DNA of 64,000 nt from Hymenobacter cyanobacteriorum. Its GTDB lineage: Bacteria > Bacteroidota > Bacteroidia > Cytophagales > Hymenobacteraceae. The notes beneath the pieces are model-generated. The model searched no databases. It was not told where the DNA came from and was given only the letters and a program-made list of their open reading frames with translations. Both the position numbers and the translations under genes were made by a program. Location: the NCBI RefSeq assembly GCF_022631375.1, contig NZ_JALBGC010000001.1, positions 1,116,001-1,180,000 of the forward strand, given 5' to 3'. This document shows positions 1 to 8,481 of this stretch, piece by piece (position 1 is the first letter of the stretch; every line of letters begins with the position of its first letter).

Positions 1-813
1 CGCCAGCATGGGGTCGGCGGTGCTGGTGGTCGTGAGCATGCCCAGGGCGTACTGGTCGGTGCCGCAGAAGCTGGCTGAGTACACTAGGAAGGTTTTGCCG
101 CCGCGCTGCAGAATTTCGGGGCCTTCGTTCACGTAGGGCGGGCCCACGTTTTCCCAGCCGAATTCGGGGTGCGACAGCTCCACGCGCGGGCCGGTGAGGC
201 TCCAGGGGTTGCTCATGCGCGAGATGAACAGGCGCTGAATGGCGTCCACCCCATTGTGGCCCGACCAGATGAGGTAACGGTTGCCGTTCTGCTCCAGCAC
301 GGTACCATCGATGGCCCAGAAGTCGGCCGTCGGGTTGTAGATGCGGCCTTTATCAACCCAGGTTCCTTTGGTGGGGTCGGCGTTGCTGTTTTCGAGCACC
401 CAGGTGCGCTGCAGCCCGAAATCGCCGGGGGCAATACCGGCCGTGTAGTAGATGTACCACTTGCCGTCGAAGAAATACAGCTCGGGGGCCCACAGGTTGG
501 CCGAGGCCGCGCCGGTGGCGGCCGGCGTCCAGACCACGGTGGCCGAGGTGGTGCGCAGGTCCGACATCTTCGCGGTTTTCCAGATGGCCAGCCGGTCGTT
601 CAGCGTGCTCATGAAGTAGTAGAAACCGTCCTTTTGCGCCACCCACGGGTCGGGGCCCGAGCTCAGCAGCGGGTTCTGGAACGTGGTGGCCGTGGTAGTG
701 GTCGGCGCGGGCGGCGGCACAAAGGGCACATTCTGGCTCTTGGCGCAGCCGCCCGCGCCCAGCAGCGGCAGCAGCACGAGCAGCAACAGGCGACGGAAGC
801 GGGGGTTGGACAT
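1..813 (-). CDS. Family 43 glycoside hydrolase lipoprotein (3' end outside window)
   Basis: The reading frame is open from ATG at 813 to the window edge (271 codons seen). It starts with a lipoprotein signal whose lipobox ends at Cys23 (LLGAGGC), so the enzyme is probably anchored to a membrane, likely surface-exposed. The five-bladed GH43 fold is indicated by the three catalytic acids in the right order: Asp55 in GPDPW (general base), Asp169 in IDGTV (pKa modulator) and Glu230 in NEGPE (general acid), plus a WAPEL motif. GH43 members cleave arabinose or xylose linkages in arabinan, xylan and similar plant polymers; the exact substrate cannot be told from this fragment. It lies downstream of susC and susD on the same strand, so it probably is the hydrolase of that locus. 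A family A inverted repeat separates it from susD. Confidence 0.9.
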   Translation of the reverse strand, partial: MSNPRFRRLLLLVLLPLLGAGGCAKSQNVPFVPPPAPTTTTATTFQNPLLSSGPDPWVAQKDGFYYFMSTLNDRLAIWKTAKMSDLRTTSATVVWTPAATGAASANLWAPELYFFDGKWYIYYTAGIAPGDFGLQRTWVLENSNADPTKGTWVDKGRIYNPTADFWAIDGTVLEQNGNRYLIWSGHNGVDAIQRLFISRMSNPWSLTGPRVELSHPEFGWENVGPPYVNEGPEILQRGGKTFLVYSASFCGTDQYALGMLTTTSTADPMLA

Positions 814-860
814 GGGTGGGATTGGAGAGAGTTGAGAAGCGGAATAAAACAGAAAATCAG

Positions 861-1013
861 AACGTCATGCTGAGCACAGTCGAAGCATCTCTACCGCCTC
901 GATGCCTGGCCTCACCAACCATCATTGCAGCGAATTAGTCCCACCTCATTCGTTGCAGCAAACGAGTTATGTGTGCGGGAGAGATGCTTTGACAAGCTCA
1001 GCATGACCGTTCT
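861..1013. repeat. Inverted repeat, family A (between susD and GH43)
   Basis: Arms at about 861-896 and 979-1013 are imperfectly complementary; the core is GTCATGCTGAGC followed by GTCGAAGCATCTC. The loop is about 80 bp and unrelated to loops of other copies. As RNA it would form a long hairpin between two co-transcribed genes and might lower expression of the downstream GH43 gene; that effect is inference. Confidence 0.85.
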
Positions 1014-1041
1014 GTATGTTTTCGGCTAACGAACCAGCGGT

Positions 1042-2559
1042 TTAGAAGCCCGGGTTCTGACGCAGGTTTTTGTCGATGTCGATTTCCGTCTGCGGGATGG
1101 GCAACAGCTTGTTTTTGGGCGAGATGAAGTTGTTGAAGTCGGCATCGCGGGCGCGCAGCTCGTTCAGGCCGGCGGCCGTGTCGAACAGGCCGTAGCGCAC
1201 GATGTCGCTCCAGCGGGTGCCTTCGCCGGCCAGCTCGGTGATGCGCTCGTGGCGAATCTGGTCGCGCATGGCTTCCTGCGTGAACGTGCCGGTGAGGGGC
1301 GTCAGGTTCACCGAGGCGCGCTGGCGCACCTGGTTGATGAGCGGAATAGCAGCGCCGGGCTGGCCCAGCTCGTTCAGGGCTTCGGCCTGCATCAGCAGCA
1401 CGTCGGCGTAGCGAATCAGGCGAATGTTGATGCCCGAGAAAAAGTCTTCGAAGTTGCGGGTGCGGTCGTTCTGGTACTTGCGCCACAGCAGGCGCGTGGG
1501 GTTGATGTTGAGGCCGCCGACGCCGACAAACGTTTTGCCGTAGAGCGTGGGCGTGCCCGTGGCGCTGAAGATGGTGTTGTCGCGGCGCGGGTCGACGCCG
1601 CCGCCCACGCGCGTGTCGTAGTACTCCTGAAACAGCCAGCGGCGCACTTCCACGTCGGTGAAGCCGATGCCGGGAGGGCCGAAGAACTGGGCGCGCTCGT
1701 TGCCCTCAGCGGCCCCGGGAAAGTCCTGGCCGAACGTCTTGTTCACGCCCGAGAACTGGACTTCGTAGATGGATTCGCTGTTGTTCTCGTTGCTCTCGGT
1801 GAAGTTGTCGGCGTAGTTGGCCACCAGCGAGTATTTACCCGAGCCGATGACTTCAGCAAACTGCTTCGAGGCCTCGCTCCAGTTGCGCTGCTGCATGTAC
1901 ACCTTGCCCATGAGGGCGGCGGCGGCCCCGCGGGTGGCGCGGCCCAGGTTGGTGGCGTCATAGCTGGCGGGCAGGTCGGCCTTGGCCGTGGTCAGGTCCT
2001 TGATAATCTGACCGTATACCACGTCCTGCGATACCTGGGGCACGCGGGTGGTGGCATCGGCCAGGGTCGTCACCAGCGGCAGGTTGCCGAAGAGCAGGGC
2101 CAAATCGTAGTAGCACAGCGAGCGCAGAAACAGCGCCTCGGCCAGAATCTGCTTTTTCTGGGTAGCGTCCATGTCGATGCCCGGCACCTTGGTCAGCACC
2201 TGGTTGGCCCGGAAAATCATGCGGTACATGTCGTTCCAAAGGAAGGCCGAGCGGCCGTCGGTGGTGCTAATCTGGCGGAACACCAGGTACTGGTTCAGGC
2301 CGCCGTCGGGGGTGTTGGTGAACGACTCGTCGGTGCGGCCCGTGGTGGCGAAGTGCCAGTACAGGCTGTAGGTCGAGAAAATCTGCTGGCCCGAGTACAC
2401 GGCCAGCACGCCACGGTTGGCGTCGTCGGCCGTTTTCCAGAACTGGGCGGTGCTGGGCACGTTGGGGTCCACCTGCTCCAGCAGGTCCTTGTTGCAGCTG
2501 GTGGTGCTCAGCAGCAGCACGCTACCCAGGGCGATGAGGGAATTTTTAGAGAATTTCAT
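1042..2559 (-). CDS. SusD/RagB-family outer-membrane glycan-binding lipoprotein
   Basis: The 505-residue protein begins MKFSKNSLIALGS and has a lipobox ending in Cys (STTSC) near residue 22, so it is a surface lipoprotein. The middle and C-terminal parts carry the usual SusD features: TPR-like helices, the segment with AEALFLRSLCYYDLA, and the C-terminal RYADVLLMQAEALNELG and ERITELAGEGTRWSDIVRYG motifs. SusD proteins form the lid over the SusC barrel and capture oligosaccharides before import. I chose the ATG at 2559 because it directly precedes the signal peptide; an in-frame ATG ten codons upstream gives a poor leader. It follows susC by 48 bp and is probably co-transcribed with it. Confidence 0.95.
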   Translation of the reverse strand: MKFSKNSLIALGSVLLLSTTSCNKDLLEQVDPNVPSTAQFWKTADDANRGVLAVYSGQQIFSTYSLYWHFATTGRTDESFTNTPDGGLNQYLVFRQISTTDGRSAFLWNDMYRMIFRANQVLTKVPGIDMDATQKKQILAEALFLRSLCYYDLALLFGNLPLVTTLADATTRVPQVSQDVVYGQIIKDLTTAKADLPASYDATNLGRATRGAAAALMGKVYMQQRNWSEASKQFAEVIGSGKYSLVANYADNFTESNENNSESIYEVQFSGVNKTFGQDFPGAAEGNERAQFFGPPGIGFTDVEVRRWLFQEYYDTRVGGGVDPRRDNTIFSATGTPTLYGKTFVGVGGLNINPTRLLWRKYQNDRTRNFEDFFSGINIRLIRYADVLLMQAEALNELGQPGAAIPLINQVRQRASVNLTPLTGTFTQEAMRDQIRHERITELAGEGTRWSDIVRYGLFDTAAGLNELRARDADFNNFISPKNKLLPIPQTEIDIDKNLRQNPGF

Positions 2560-2607
2560 GGGAAGTGAGTCAGAAGGGAGGGGGAACAATGCGGCGAAAC
2601 CGGGCCC

Positions 2608-5600
2608 TTAGAAATTAACCTGCAGGCCACCCGTGAAGGTGCGCACGTTGGGGTAGGTGCCGTTGTCGAGGCCGCGGCCGAAGAAGCCCGTGCCGGGCGT
2701 TTCGGGGTCGAAGCCGGTGTACTTGGTGAAGGTCACAATGTTGCGGCCCGTCAGGTACACGCGCACGGTGCCCAGGCTGGGCACGTGGCTGGTGAAGGAC
2801 TTGGGAAAAGTGTAGCCCAACTGCACGTTTTTCAGGCGCAGGTAGCTGCCGTCTTCCACCCAGCGGGTGCTGGCCAGCTCGTAGTTTTTCACGGCTTCGG
2901 CACCGCCGCCGTACACCAGGCGCGGGGTGGTGTTGCTCTGGTTTTCGGGGGTCCAGGGCGTGAGGTCGCGGCGGAAGTTGGTATCGCCGTTCAGGCCGTC
3001 CACGGCCGTGCGGGTGATGTTGAGCACGTCGTTGCCCGTTACGCCCTGCCAGAACACGCTCAGGTCGAAGCCCTTGTAGCCAGCGGTCAGGTTCAGGCCG
3101 TACTGCAGCGTGGGGAAGGGGTTGCCGTAATAGTTGCGGTCGCCCGAGTAGGTGATGGCCCCGTCGCCGTTGGCATCCTTGTACTTCACGTCGCCGGGCT
3201 TGGCCAGCGGCTGAATCACCTTGCCGTCGGCACTCTTGTAGTTGTCGATTTCGGCCTGGCTCTGGAAAATGCCCAGCATTTCGAGCACGTAGAGACGGCT
3301 CAGGGGCTGGCCCACTTCGGTGCGCGTCACGCCAAAGTCGCCCGGAATCACGGGCTGCAGGTCGGAGAGCTGCAGCACTTTGTTGCGCACCGTGGCCAGG
3401 GTCAGGTCGGCCCCGTAGGTAAACGCTTTCTTGCTTTCGTGGTAGCCGAGGGCAAATTCCCAGCCCTTGTTCTCAATCTGGCCCAGGTTGCTGAACGGCT
3501 GGCCAAAACCGGCCGTGCCGATGTAGGCGGGCAGCGGCGGGCTCACCAGCGCGTCTTTCGTTTTCGAGATGTAGTAGTCAACCGACAAGCTCATGCGGCT
3601 GTCGAGCATGGCCAGGTCGAAGCCGAAATCGGTGGTGTAGCGCGATTCCCAGCGGATGTCCTTGCTTTCGAGGCTGCTCTGAATGGCGGCCGATGCGAGC
3701 GTCTGCGTGGTGCCTAGCGGGTAGTAAATGGTTTGCGTTACGCGGGGCTGGTAGAGGTAAGAGCCCGGCAGCAGGTCGTTGCCGTTCACGCCGTAGCTGG
3801 CACGCAGCTTCAGGTTGTTCACCACGGGCAGCGCATTGCGGAAGAAGTCTTCCTCGCTGATGCGCCAGCCCACCGAACCCGCGCCAAAGTTGGCGTAGCG
3901 TTTCGAGGCATCGAAGCGCGACGAGCCGTCGCGGCGGAAGCTGGCCGTCACCAGGTACCGGTTCTTGTAGTCGTAGTTGAACTGGCTGAAGTACGAGCGT
4001 TTGGTGAACACATCGATGCCGCCGCCCACCACGGGCGCCGCGGCCGTGTTGGTGCCGGCCCCCAGCACGAAGAAGTATTGCGGCACCGACGAAAAGCCCG
4101 TGGCGTTGGCCGTGGCGTTGTTCACGTCGGTGCGCTGCTCCGAGTAGCCCAGCACGCCGTTCACGCCGTGGTCGCCGAAGCGCTTGTTGAAGTTCAGCGT
4201 GTTCTCGATGAGGGTGAACGTCGAGGTGCCCCGGTTTTCGAATAGGTAGGTCGTGTTCGGCGTCGACTCACCCAAGCGGATGTAGCCTTCGCGGCGGGCG
4301 TTTTTGTCGTTGTAGTCGTGCACTTCCAGGCCCAGGTTCAGGCGGTACGACAGCCAGTCGGTGAAGGCAAACTCGGCGTAGGCGCTGCCCTGCAGGCGGT
4401 TGTTTTTCTGGGTGCGGTTCAGGATTTCCTGCGCCCCAATCGGGTTCACCGAGTAGTTGAACAGGTTGGCGCTGCCGTAGCCGTAGCCGCCAAAGTTGGC
4501 CGGGTTGCGCACCGGAATGCCCGGCAGCTCGGCCAGCACGTCCACAAACGGTACTTCGTTCAGCAGCGTGGTGTTGATGTGCGTGAGCAGCAGGCTCTCC
4601 CCTACCTTGAGGCGGCCGCGCGTCAGGCCCGAGTTCAGGCGCACGCTGTAGCGTTCAAACGACGGGCCTTTCACGATGCCGTCCTGGCGGAAATAGCCGC
4701 CCGAGAGCAGGAAGTTGGTGGAGCTTTTGCCGGCCGAGGTACCGCCCGAGAAGCTCAGGTTGTAGTCTTCCACGTTGCCGGTCCGGAAAAACTCCTTCTG
4801 CCAGTCCGTGTCAATCGCATCGGAGTAGGCGGCCGTGCCCTTCACCGAGCCGGGCATGCGCAGCGCGGGGTCGAGGCCGGCGTTGCGGTAGGCCACGGCC
4901 GAGCGGTCGGCCCATTCGCTGTGGTTGGTCAGGTCAAACTTGCGGTAGATGCTTTCCACGCCCTTGTAGCCGCCGAAGCTGATTTTGGGCTCGCCGGCCT
5001 GGCCTTTGCGGGTGGTGATGAGGATAACACCGTTGGCGCCGCGCGAGCCGTATACGGCCGTCGACGACGCGTCCTTCAGCACCGTGGTCGACTCGATGTC
5101 GTTCGGGCTCAGGTCGCGGATGTTGTCGGTCCACAATCCGTCAATAACGTAGAGTGGGTTGGCGCCCGAGCCCGTGGTGCCCACGCCGCGAATCAGCACG
5201 TTGGGCACGGCCCCGGGGTTGCCGGCGCTTTCAATCGTGACGCCGGCCACGCGGCCCTGCAGGCCCTGCACCAGCGTGGGGGCCGGCGTTTTGGCGGCTT
5301 CGCGCACGTCCACGCTGCTCACGGCGCTGGTCACGTTCTGGCGGTCCTGGGTGAGGTAGCCCACCACCACCACGTCGCTCAGCGCCTTGCTGTCCACGGC
5401 CAGGGTTACGTCCACGGTTGAGCGGCCACTCACCACCACTTCCTGGCCGGCATAGCCCACGAAGGAGAAAACGAGGGTAGCGCCCTCGGGCGCATCAATG
5501 GTATAGCGGCCGTCGGCATCGGTCTGGGTGCCGATGCTGGTGCCTTTCACAATCACGTTCACGCCGGGGATGCCCGCGCCGCTGGCATCGACCACGCGGC

Positions 5601-5736
5601 CGGCCACGCCGGCGGCGAGCGCCACCGCAGGGGTGGCCAAAGGGGCCGCCGCCGCGGCCACAAGCGGCTGCAGCGGCAGGCAGCAGATGAGGGCCGGTAG
5701 CGTTATCCGGCGCAGGTTGGGTACGGGCTTTTTCAT
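2608..5736 (-). CDS. SusC/RagA-family TonB-linked outer-membrane transporter
   Basis: This 1042-residue protein starts MKKPVPNLRRIT with a signal peptide. A carboxypeptidase-regulatory-like domain follows (about residues 45-120, GRVVDASGAGIPGVNV...), then a TonB box (VVVGY), a plug domain (LQGRVAGVTIESAGNPG, LIRGVGTTGSGANPLYVIDG) and a large beta-barrel that ends in an aromatic residue (LQVNF), as expected for barrel insertion. SusC proteins import oligosaccharides across the outer membrane with energy from TonB-ExbBD. An upstream in-frame ATG at 5805 lies inside the operator/promoter region, so 5736 is preferred. It is the first gene of the susC-susD-GH43 unit; no SusR, HTCS or anti-sigma gene is adjacent. 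Confidence 0.95.
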   Translation of the reverse strand: MKKPVPNLRRITLPALICCLPLQPLVAAAAAPLATPAVALAAGVAGRVVDASGAGIPGVNVIVKGTSIGTQTDADGRYTIDAPEGATLVFSFVGYAGQEVVVSGRSTVDVTLAVDSKALSDVVVVGYLTQDRQNVTSAVSSVDVREAAKTPAPTLVQGLQGRVAGVTIESAGNPGAVPNVLIRGVGTTGSGANPLYVIDGLWTDNIRDLSPNDIESTTVLKDASSTAVYGSRGANGVILITTRKGQAGEPKISFGGYKGVESIYRKFDLTNHSEWADRSAVAYRNAGLDPALRMPGSVKGTAAYSDAIDTDWQKEFFRTGNVEDYNLSFSGGTSAGKSSTNFLLSGGYFRQDGIVKGPSFERYSVRLNSGLTRGRLKVGESLLLTHINTTLLNEVPFVDVLAELPGIPVRNPANFGGYGYGSANLFNYSVNPIGAQEILNRTQKNNRLQGSAYAEFAFTDWLSYRLNLGLEVHDYNDKNARREGYIRLGESTPNTTYLFENRGTSTFTLIENTLNFNKRFGDHGVNGVLGYSEQRTDVNNATANATGFSSVPQYFFVLGAGTNTAAAPVVGGGIDVFTKRSYFSQFNYDYKNRYLVTASFRRDGSSRFDASKRYANFGAGSVGWRISEEDFFRNALPVVNNLKLRASYGVNGNDLLPGSYLYQPRVTQTIYYPLGTTQTLASAAIQSSLESKDIRWESRYTTDFGFDLAMLDSRMSLSVDYYISKTKDALVSPPLPAYIGTAGFGQPFSNLGQIENKGWEFALGYHESKKAFTYGADLTLATVRNKVLQLSDLQPVIPGDFGVTRTEVGQPLSRLYVLEMLGIFQSQAEIDNYKSADGKVIQPLAKPGDVKYKDANGDGAITYSGDRNYYGNPFPTLQYGLNLTAGYKGFDLSVFWQGVTGNDVLNITRTAVDGLNGDTNFRRDLTPWTPENQSNTTPRLVYGGGAEAVKNYELASTRWVEDGSYLRLKNVQLGYTFPKSFTSHVPSLGTVRVYLTGRNIVTFTKYTGFDPETPGTGFFGRGLDNGTYPNVRTFTGGLQVNF

Positions 5737-5774
5737 GGCTGAAAGAAGTGGTGGGGATTCTCGGGCAATGGGTA

Positions 5775-5788
5775 CACAAACGATTGTG
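5775..5788 (-). promoter_or_regulatory. LacI-type operator, proximal copy (downstream of predicted susC start site)
   Basis: CACAAACGATTGTG is a near-perfect palindrome around a central CG, the hallmark of LacI/GalR-family operators. It repeats exactly 26 bp upstream. Its position just downstream of the predicted -7 element would let a bound repressor block transcription of susC. Confidence 0.6.
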
Positions 5789-5792
5789 CGAT

Positions 5793-5822
5793 GCAAGCTA
5801 CACAAACGATTGTGTATTTCAA
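5793..5822 (-). promoter_or_regulatory. Predicted susC promoter (Bacteroidetes type) with embedded LacI-type operator
   Basis: Read on the minus strand, TTG at 5822-5820 is followed by exactly 19 bp and then TAGCTTGC at 5800-5793. This fits the Bacteroidetes -33 TTG / -7 TAnnTTTG layout with two mismatches in the -7 box. The second copy of CACAAACGATTGTG (5801-5814, extended palindrome 5799-5816) fills the spacer between the two elements. A repressor bound there would exclude sigma factor, giving simple substrate-released control of the locus. Confidence 0.55.
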
Positions 5823-5993
5823 TAAAAAAAGTATAAAAAACGCCTCATCCTGCTAAAAACGCTGTTCGCCGCTCACGAACCACCCGCCTTAGCCGCTGCA
5901 ACGGAGGCACCAAAAGCAACGACTCACCCGAAATAACGCTGCCTCTCAACGAGCAAAAAAAATCCTCACTGCCAGCGGCAATGAGGACTTCCG

Positions 5994-6068
5994 TGAGGCG
6001 TATTGGGCTCGAACCAACGACCTCCACCGTGTCAGGGTGGCGCTCTGAACCAACTGAGCTAACACCCC
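5994..6068 (-). tRNA. tRNA-Val (anticodon GAC)
   Basis: The 75-nt cloverleaf can be folded by eye. The acceptor stem GGGGTGT (6068-6062) pairs with ACGCCTC (6001-5995) with G-T wobbles, and A73 is at 5994. The D stem is GCTC/GAGC. The anticodon stem CCACC/GGTGG holds the loop CTGACAC, so the anticodon is GAC. The T arm is GTTGG-TTCGAGC-CCAAT. The 3' CCA is not encoded (the genome has CGG), so it must be added after transcription. The reading frame that runs across this gene on the same strand is not a real protein. Confidence 0.95.
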
Positions 6069-6270
6069 GGCTGACGCACCGACTACCGGCCGGCACTGCC
6101 CCAAAGGTAGCGCGCCAAACCCACGAATGCGGCAGGCCGACGCATTTTTTTGTGCGCCAAGCCACCGGCGGGCAACCTTCTGGCCCCGGCAAAGTATAGG
6201 GCAAAACGGAAATAATTATCATCTCTCGTTCCGGTGGCTCACCGCCATTCTCTTTTCCCCTCTTTCACTT

Positions 6271-6966
6271 ATGAAAAAGACTCTTCTGTTTCTGCTGCTA
6301 GGCCTGGTTTCCTCTACGGCGGCCTTCGCCCAAGCCCGCCCGGGCGGTACGCTCACCTCGAAAGATTACACCGGCGGCAAAACCACTGAGTCGGGCAATA
6401 CCGGCTTCGGCGTGAAGGGCGGCTATAACTTCTCGCGGCCCTACGGCGACGAGATTCCCAATGGCTCGGCTTATCACAACTACCACGTGGGCGTGTATGG
6501 CCAGTTTGGCTTCAATAACTTCTCTTCGGTACAGGTCGAGTTGCTCTACAACCGCAAAGGCTACAATTCCGACATCAACTCGTACAACGGCACGGTTCTG
6601 ACCAAAACCAACCAAGCTACCCGCCTCGACTATTTCGAGTTGCCGATTCTGTACGTAGCCAACCTGACCAATAACTTCTCGGTGCACATTGGCCCGCAGG
6701 TGTCGCTGCTCACCAAGGCCAAATCGGGCGATAAGGACCTGGGCCTGGCCGAAAACGGATTCAATACCGTGGACTTCGGTGGCATTGTGGGCGGAGCTTT
6801 CCGTGTAGGACCGGCCCGTATCGGTGCCCGCTACGATTTGGGATTTGGCAAAATATTCGATACCAGCAAGAAGTTTACCTACCCAGGCTCGACGGTCACT
6901 TATACCAACCCCTCTATCCATAACCAAGTGGTGCAGGTGTACGTGGCGCTGGGCCTGCGGCAATAA
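6271..6966 (+). CDS. Outer-membrane beta-barrel protein (porin-like), first of a tandem pair
   Basis: The 231-residue protein begins MKKTLLFLLLGLVSSTAAFAQ, a clear signal peptide. The rest is alternating short beta strands typical of the Bacteroidetes small porin/OmpA-barrel family (PF13568 type): GVKGGYNFS, VGVYGQFGF, SVQVELLYNRKGY, LDYFELPILYV, HIGPQVSLLTK, VQVYVALGLRQ at the end. Function is not known beyond outer-membrane location. It is paralogous over its whole length to the next gene, with the same SKDY..G...TES..TG mature N-terminus. The in-frame ATG at 6127 was rejected because it would precede the signal peptide with 48 irrelevant residues. Confidence 0.9.
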   Translation: MKKTLLFLLLGLVSSTAAFAQARPGGTLTSKDYTGGKTTESGNTGFGVKGGYNFSRPYGDEIPNGSAYHNYHVGVYGQFGFNNFSSVQVELLYNRKGYNSDINSYNGTVLTKTNQATRLDYFELPILYVANLTNNFSVHIGPQVSLLTKAKSGDKDLGLAENGFNTVDFGGIVGGAFRVGPARIGARYDLGFGKIFDTSKKFTYPGSTVTYTNPSIHNQVVQVYVALGLRQ

Positions 6967-6992
6967 CCAAGTACCGCCGTCGATAGTATATG

Positions 6993-7026
6993 CAGGAGGC
7001 TCCCGTGGGGGCCTCCTGTTTTTTTT
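6993..7026 (+). terminator. Rho-independent terminator after the first barrel gene
   Basis: CAGGAGGC (6993-7000) pairs with GCCTCCTG (7011-7018) and is followed by eight T residues. It separates the two paralogous barrel genes into independent transcripts, or attenuates read-through into the second. Confidence 0.9.
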
Positions 7027-7062
7027 AGCCGACCTGGCCCGCTGCCTTTTCACTCCATTGTT

Positions 7063-7755
7063 ATGAAAAACTTATTCTTACTACTGGCTCTGGCGCTGGC
7101 CACCGGGCCGCAAGCCCTGGCGCAGGGCGGCATGACGTCGAAAGACTACGACAACGGTGCGACCGGCACCGAGTCGCGCAACACCGGCGTAGGCATCAAG
7201 GGCGGCTACAACACGTCGAACATCAATGGCAGCGGGGCCGACCTGTTTCCCAACAAGAACTCCTTCGCGGCCTTCAATGCGGGCGTTTACGGGCAGTTTG
7301 GCTTCACCAACTTCGCCTCGCTGCAGGTCGAGCTGCTCTACATCCGGAAGGGCTACCACACCGATGCCGGCACCACCAGCACGGGCGCAGCCTACACCGC
7401 CCACGACACCCGCCTCGACTACTTCGAGCTGCCCGTGATGTTCGTGGGCAACATTACCGAAACGCTGAGCCTGCACGTGGGCCCGCAGGTTTCGGTGCTG
7501 ACCAAGGTGCTGAACGACGGCCAGAACCTCGACCTGAACGCCAACGGCTACAACACGCTCGACTACGGCTTCGTGGGCGGGGCCGAAGCCCGGCTGGGCC
7601 TGGGCCGCCTGGGCGTGCGCTACGACCTGAGTCTGGCCGACATCTACAAAACCGGCGCGGCCGTGAAGTACGGCAACACCGCCCTCACGGTGCAGGATGG
7701 CAAGGTGCGCAACCAGTCCATTCAGGTGTACCTGGGCATCGGCTACCGCAAGTAG
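7063..7755 (+). CDS. Outer-membrane beta-barrel protein (porin-like), second of a tandem pair
   Basis: The 230-residue protein has a signal peptide (MKNLFLLLALALATGPQALAQ) and the same barrel motifs as its upstream neighbour: GIKGGYNTSN, AGVYGQFGFTNFASLQVELLYIRKGY, TRLDYFELPVMFVGN, LHVGPQVSVLTK, IQVYLGIGYRK. The two differ mainly in loops, as expected for surface-exposed turns after a tandem duplication. The next gene starts only 3 bp after its stop codon, so the two are probably translated from one transcript. Confidence 0.9.
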   Translation: MKNLFLLLALALATGPQALAQGGMTSKDYDNGATGTESRNTGVGIKGGYNTSNINGSGADLFPNKNSFAAFNAGVYGQFGFTNFASLQVELLYIRKGYHTDAGTTSTGAAYTAHDTRLDYFELPVMFVGNITETLSLHVGPQVSVLTKVLNDGQNLDLNANGYNTLDYGFVGGAEARLGLGRLGVRYDLSLADIYKTGAAVKYGNTALTVQDGKVRNQSIQVYLGIGYRK

Positions 7756-7758
7756 CGC

Positions 7759-8271
7759 ATGGTGATGGCCCTGCCGGCCGCCGAGGTAGCGGCCCTGTTT
7801 ATGCGCCGCGAAGTGCTGCTGGGCCGCGGCCTGGCCGTGCTGGCCGCCTGGGTGCTCCTGAACCTGATTGGCAGCGGCTACTACCTGGCCCGCGCCGACC
7901 GCCGCCGCGAAACCTACTACTTCCACGGCCTGAACGTGCTGTGGAACCTGATGAATGCCGGGCTGGCGGCCTGGGGCATTCTGCGGCTGCATTTCCACCC
8001 ACCGGCCGGCCTCGATGCGGCCGAGCTGCTGAGCAGCCAGGACTTTTACGAAATGCTGTTCGGAGTGAACGCCGGGCTGGATGTACTGTACGTGCTGGCC
8101 GGCAACTACCTGCGTGGCCGGGCCGCGTGGCCTGACCAGTCGCGGCCCGAGCGCCTGCTGGGCTACGGCCGCGCGCTGTGGGTGCAGGGCGGCTTTCTGC
8201 TGCTGTTCGATGCCAGCATGTGGGCCCTGCTGCACTGGCTGGCCAGCGGCTGGCCGCAGCTGCTGAAATAA
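7759..8271 (+). CDS. Four-helix integral membrane protein, probably DUF6992 family
   Basis: The 170-residue protein has about four hydrophobic helices: LAVLAAWVLLNLIGSGYYLA, a second around NVLWNLMNAGLAAWGIL, a third around FGVNAGLDVLYVLAGNYL, and a last at FLLLFDASMWALLHWLA. From memory the pattern YFH.LN..WN..N...A..G plus a later FN/GVNAGLD.LY.L.G.YL matches the Bacteroidetes family DUF6992; I could not search to confirm. No function is known. Starts at 7759 (MVMALP) or 7765 are both possible; both fall immediately after the barrel gene stop, suggesting translational coupling. Confidence 0.75.
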   Translation: MVMALPAAEVAALFMRREVLLGRGLAVLAAWVLLNLIGSGYYLARADRRRETYYFHGLNVLWNLMNAGLAAWGILRLHFHPPAGLDAAELLSSQDFYEMLFGVNAGLDVLYVLAGNYLRGRAAWPDQSRPERLLGYGRALWVQGGFLLLFDASMWALLHWLASGWPQLLK

Positions 8272-8481
8272 ACTCGGCTCATCCCATATTGGGACATAAT
8301 GCCCAATTTGAGAAAACCCGTTTTTCATTCGCTGGGCAATAGCGGGCGTAAGACGACGAAAAGCCCTGATTCGGCGGAAACGGCTGGCGGCGCGAACGGG
8401 CCGCCGGAGCTTTGCGCAGCATTCTGCCGCAACCGCCGCTTCAAACCCCTGACGCGCGCGCTGCCGGCCCTGCTCCCACTT

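Noticed and set aside
5845..6222. Open reading frame of 125 codons on the minus strand
   Set aside because: It runs straight across tRNA-Val(GAC) and has no family signs, so it is chance.
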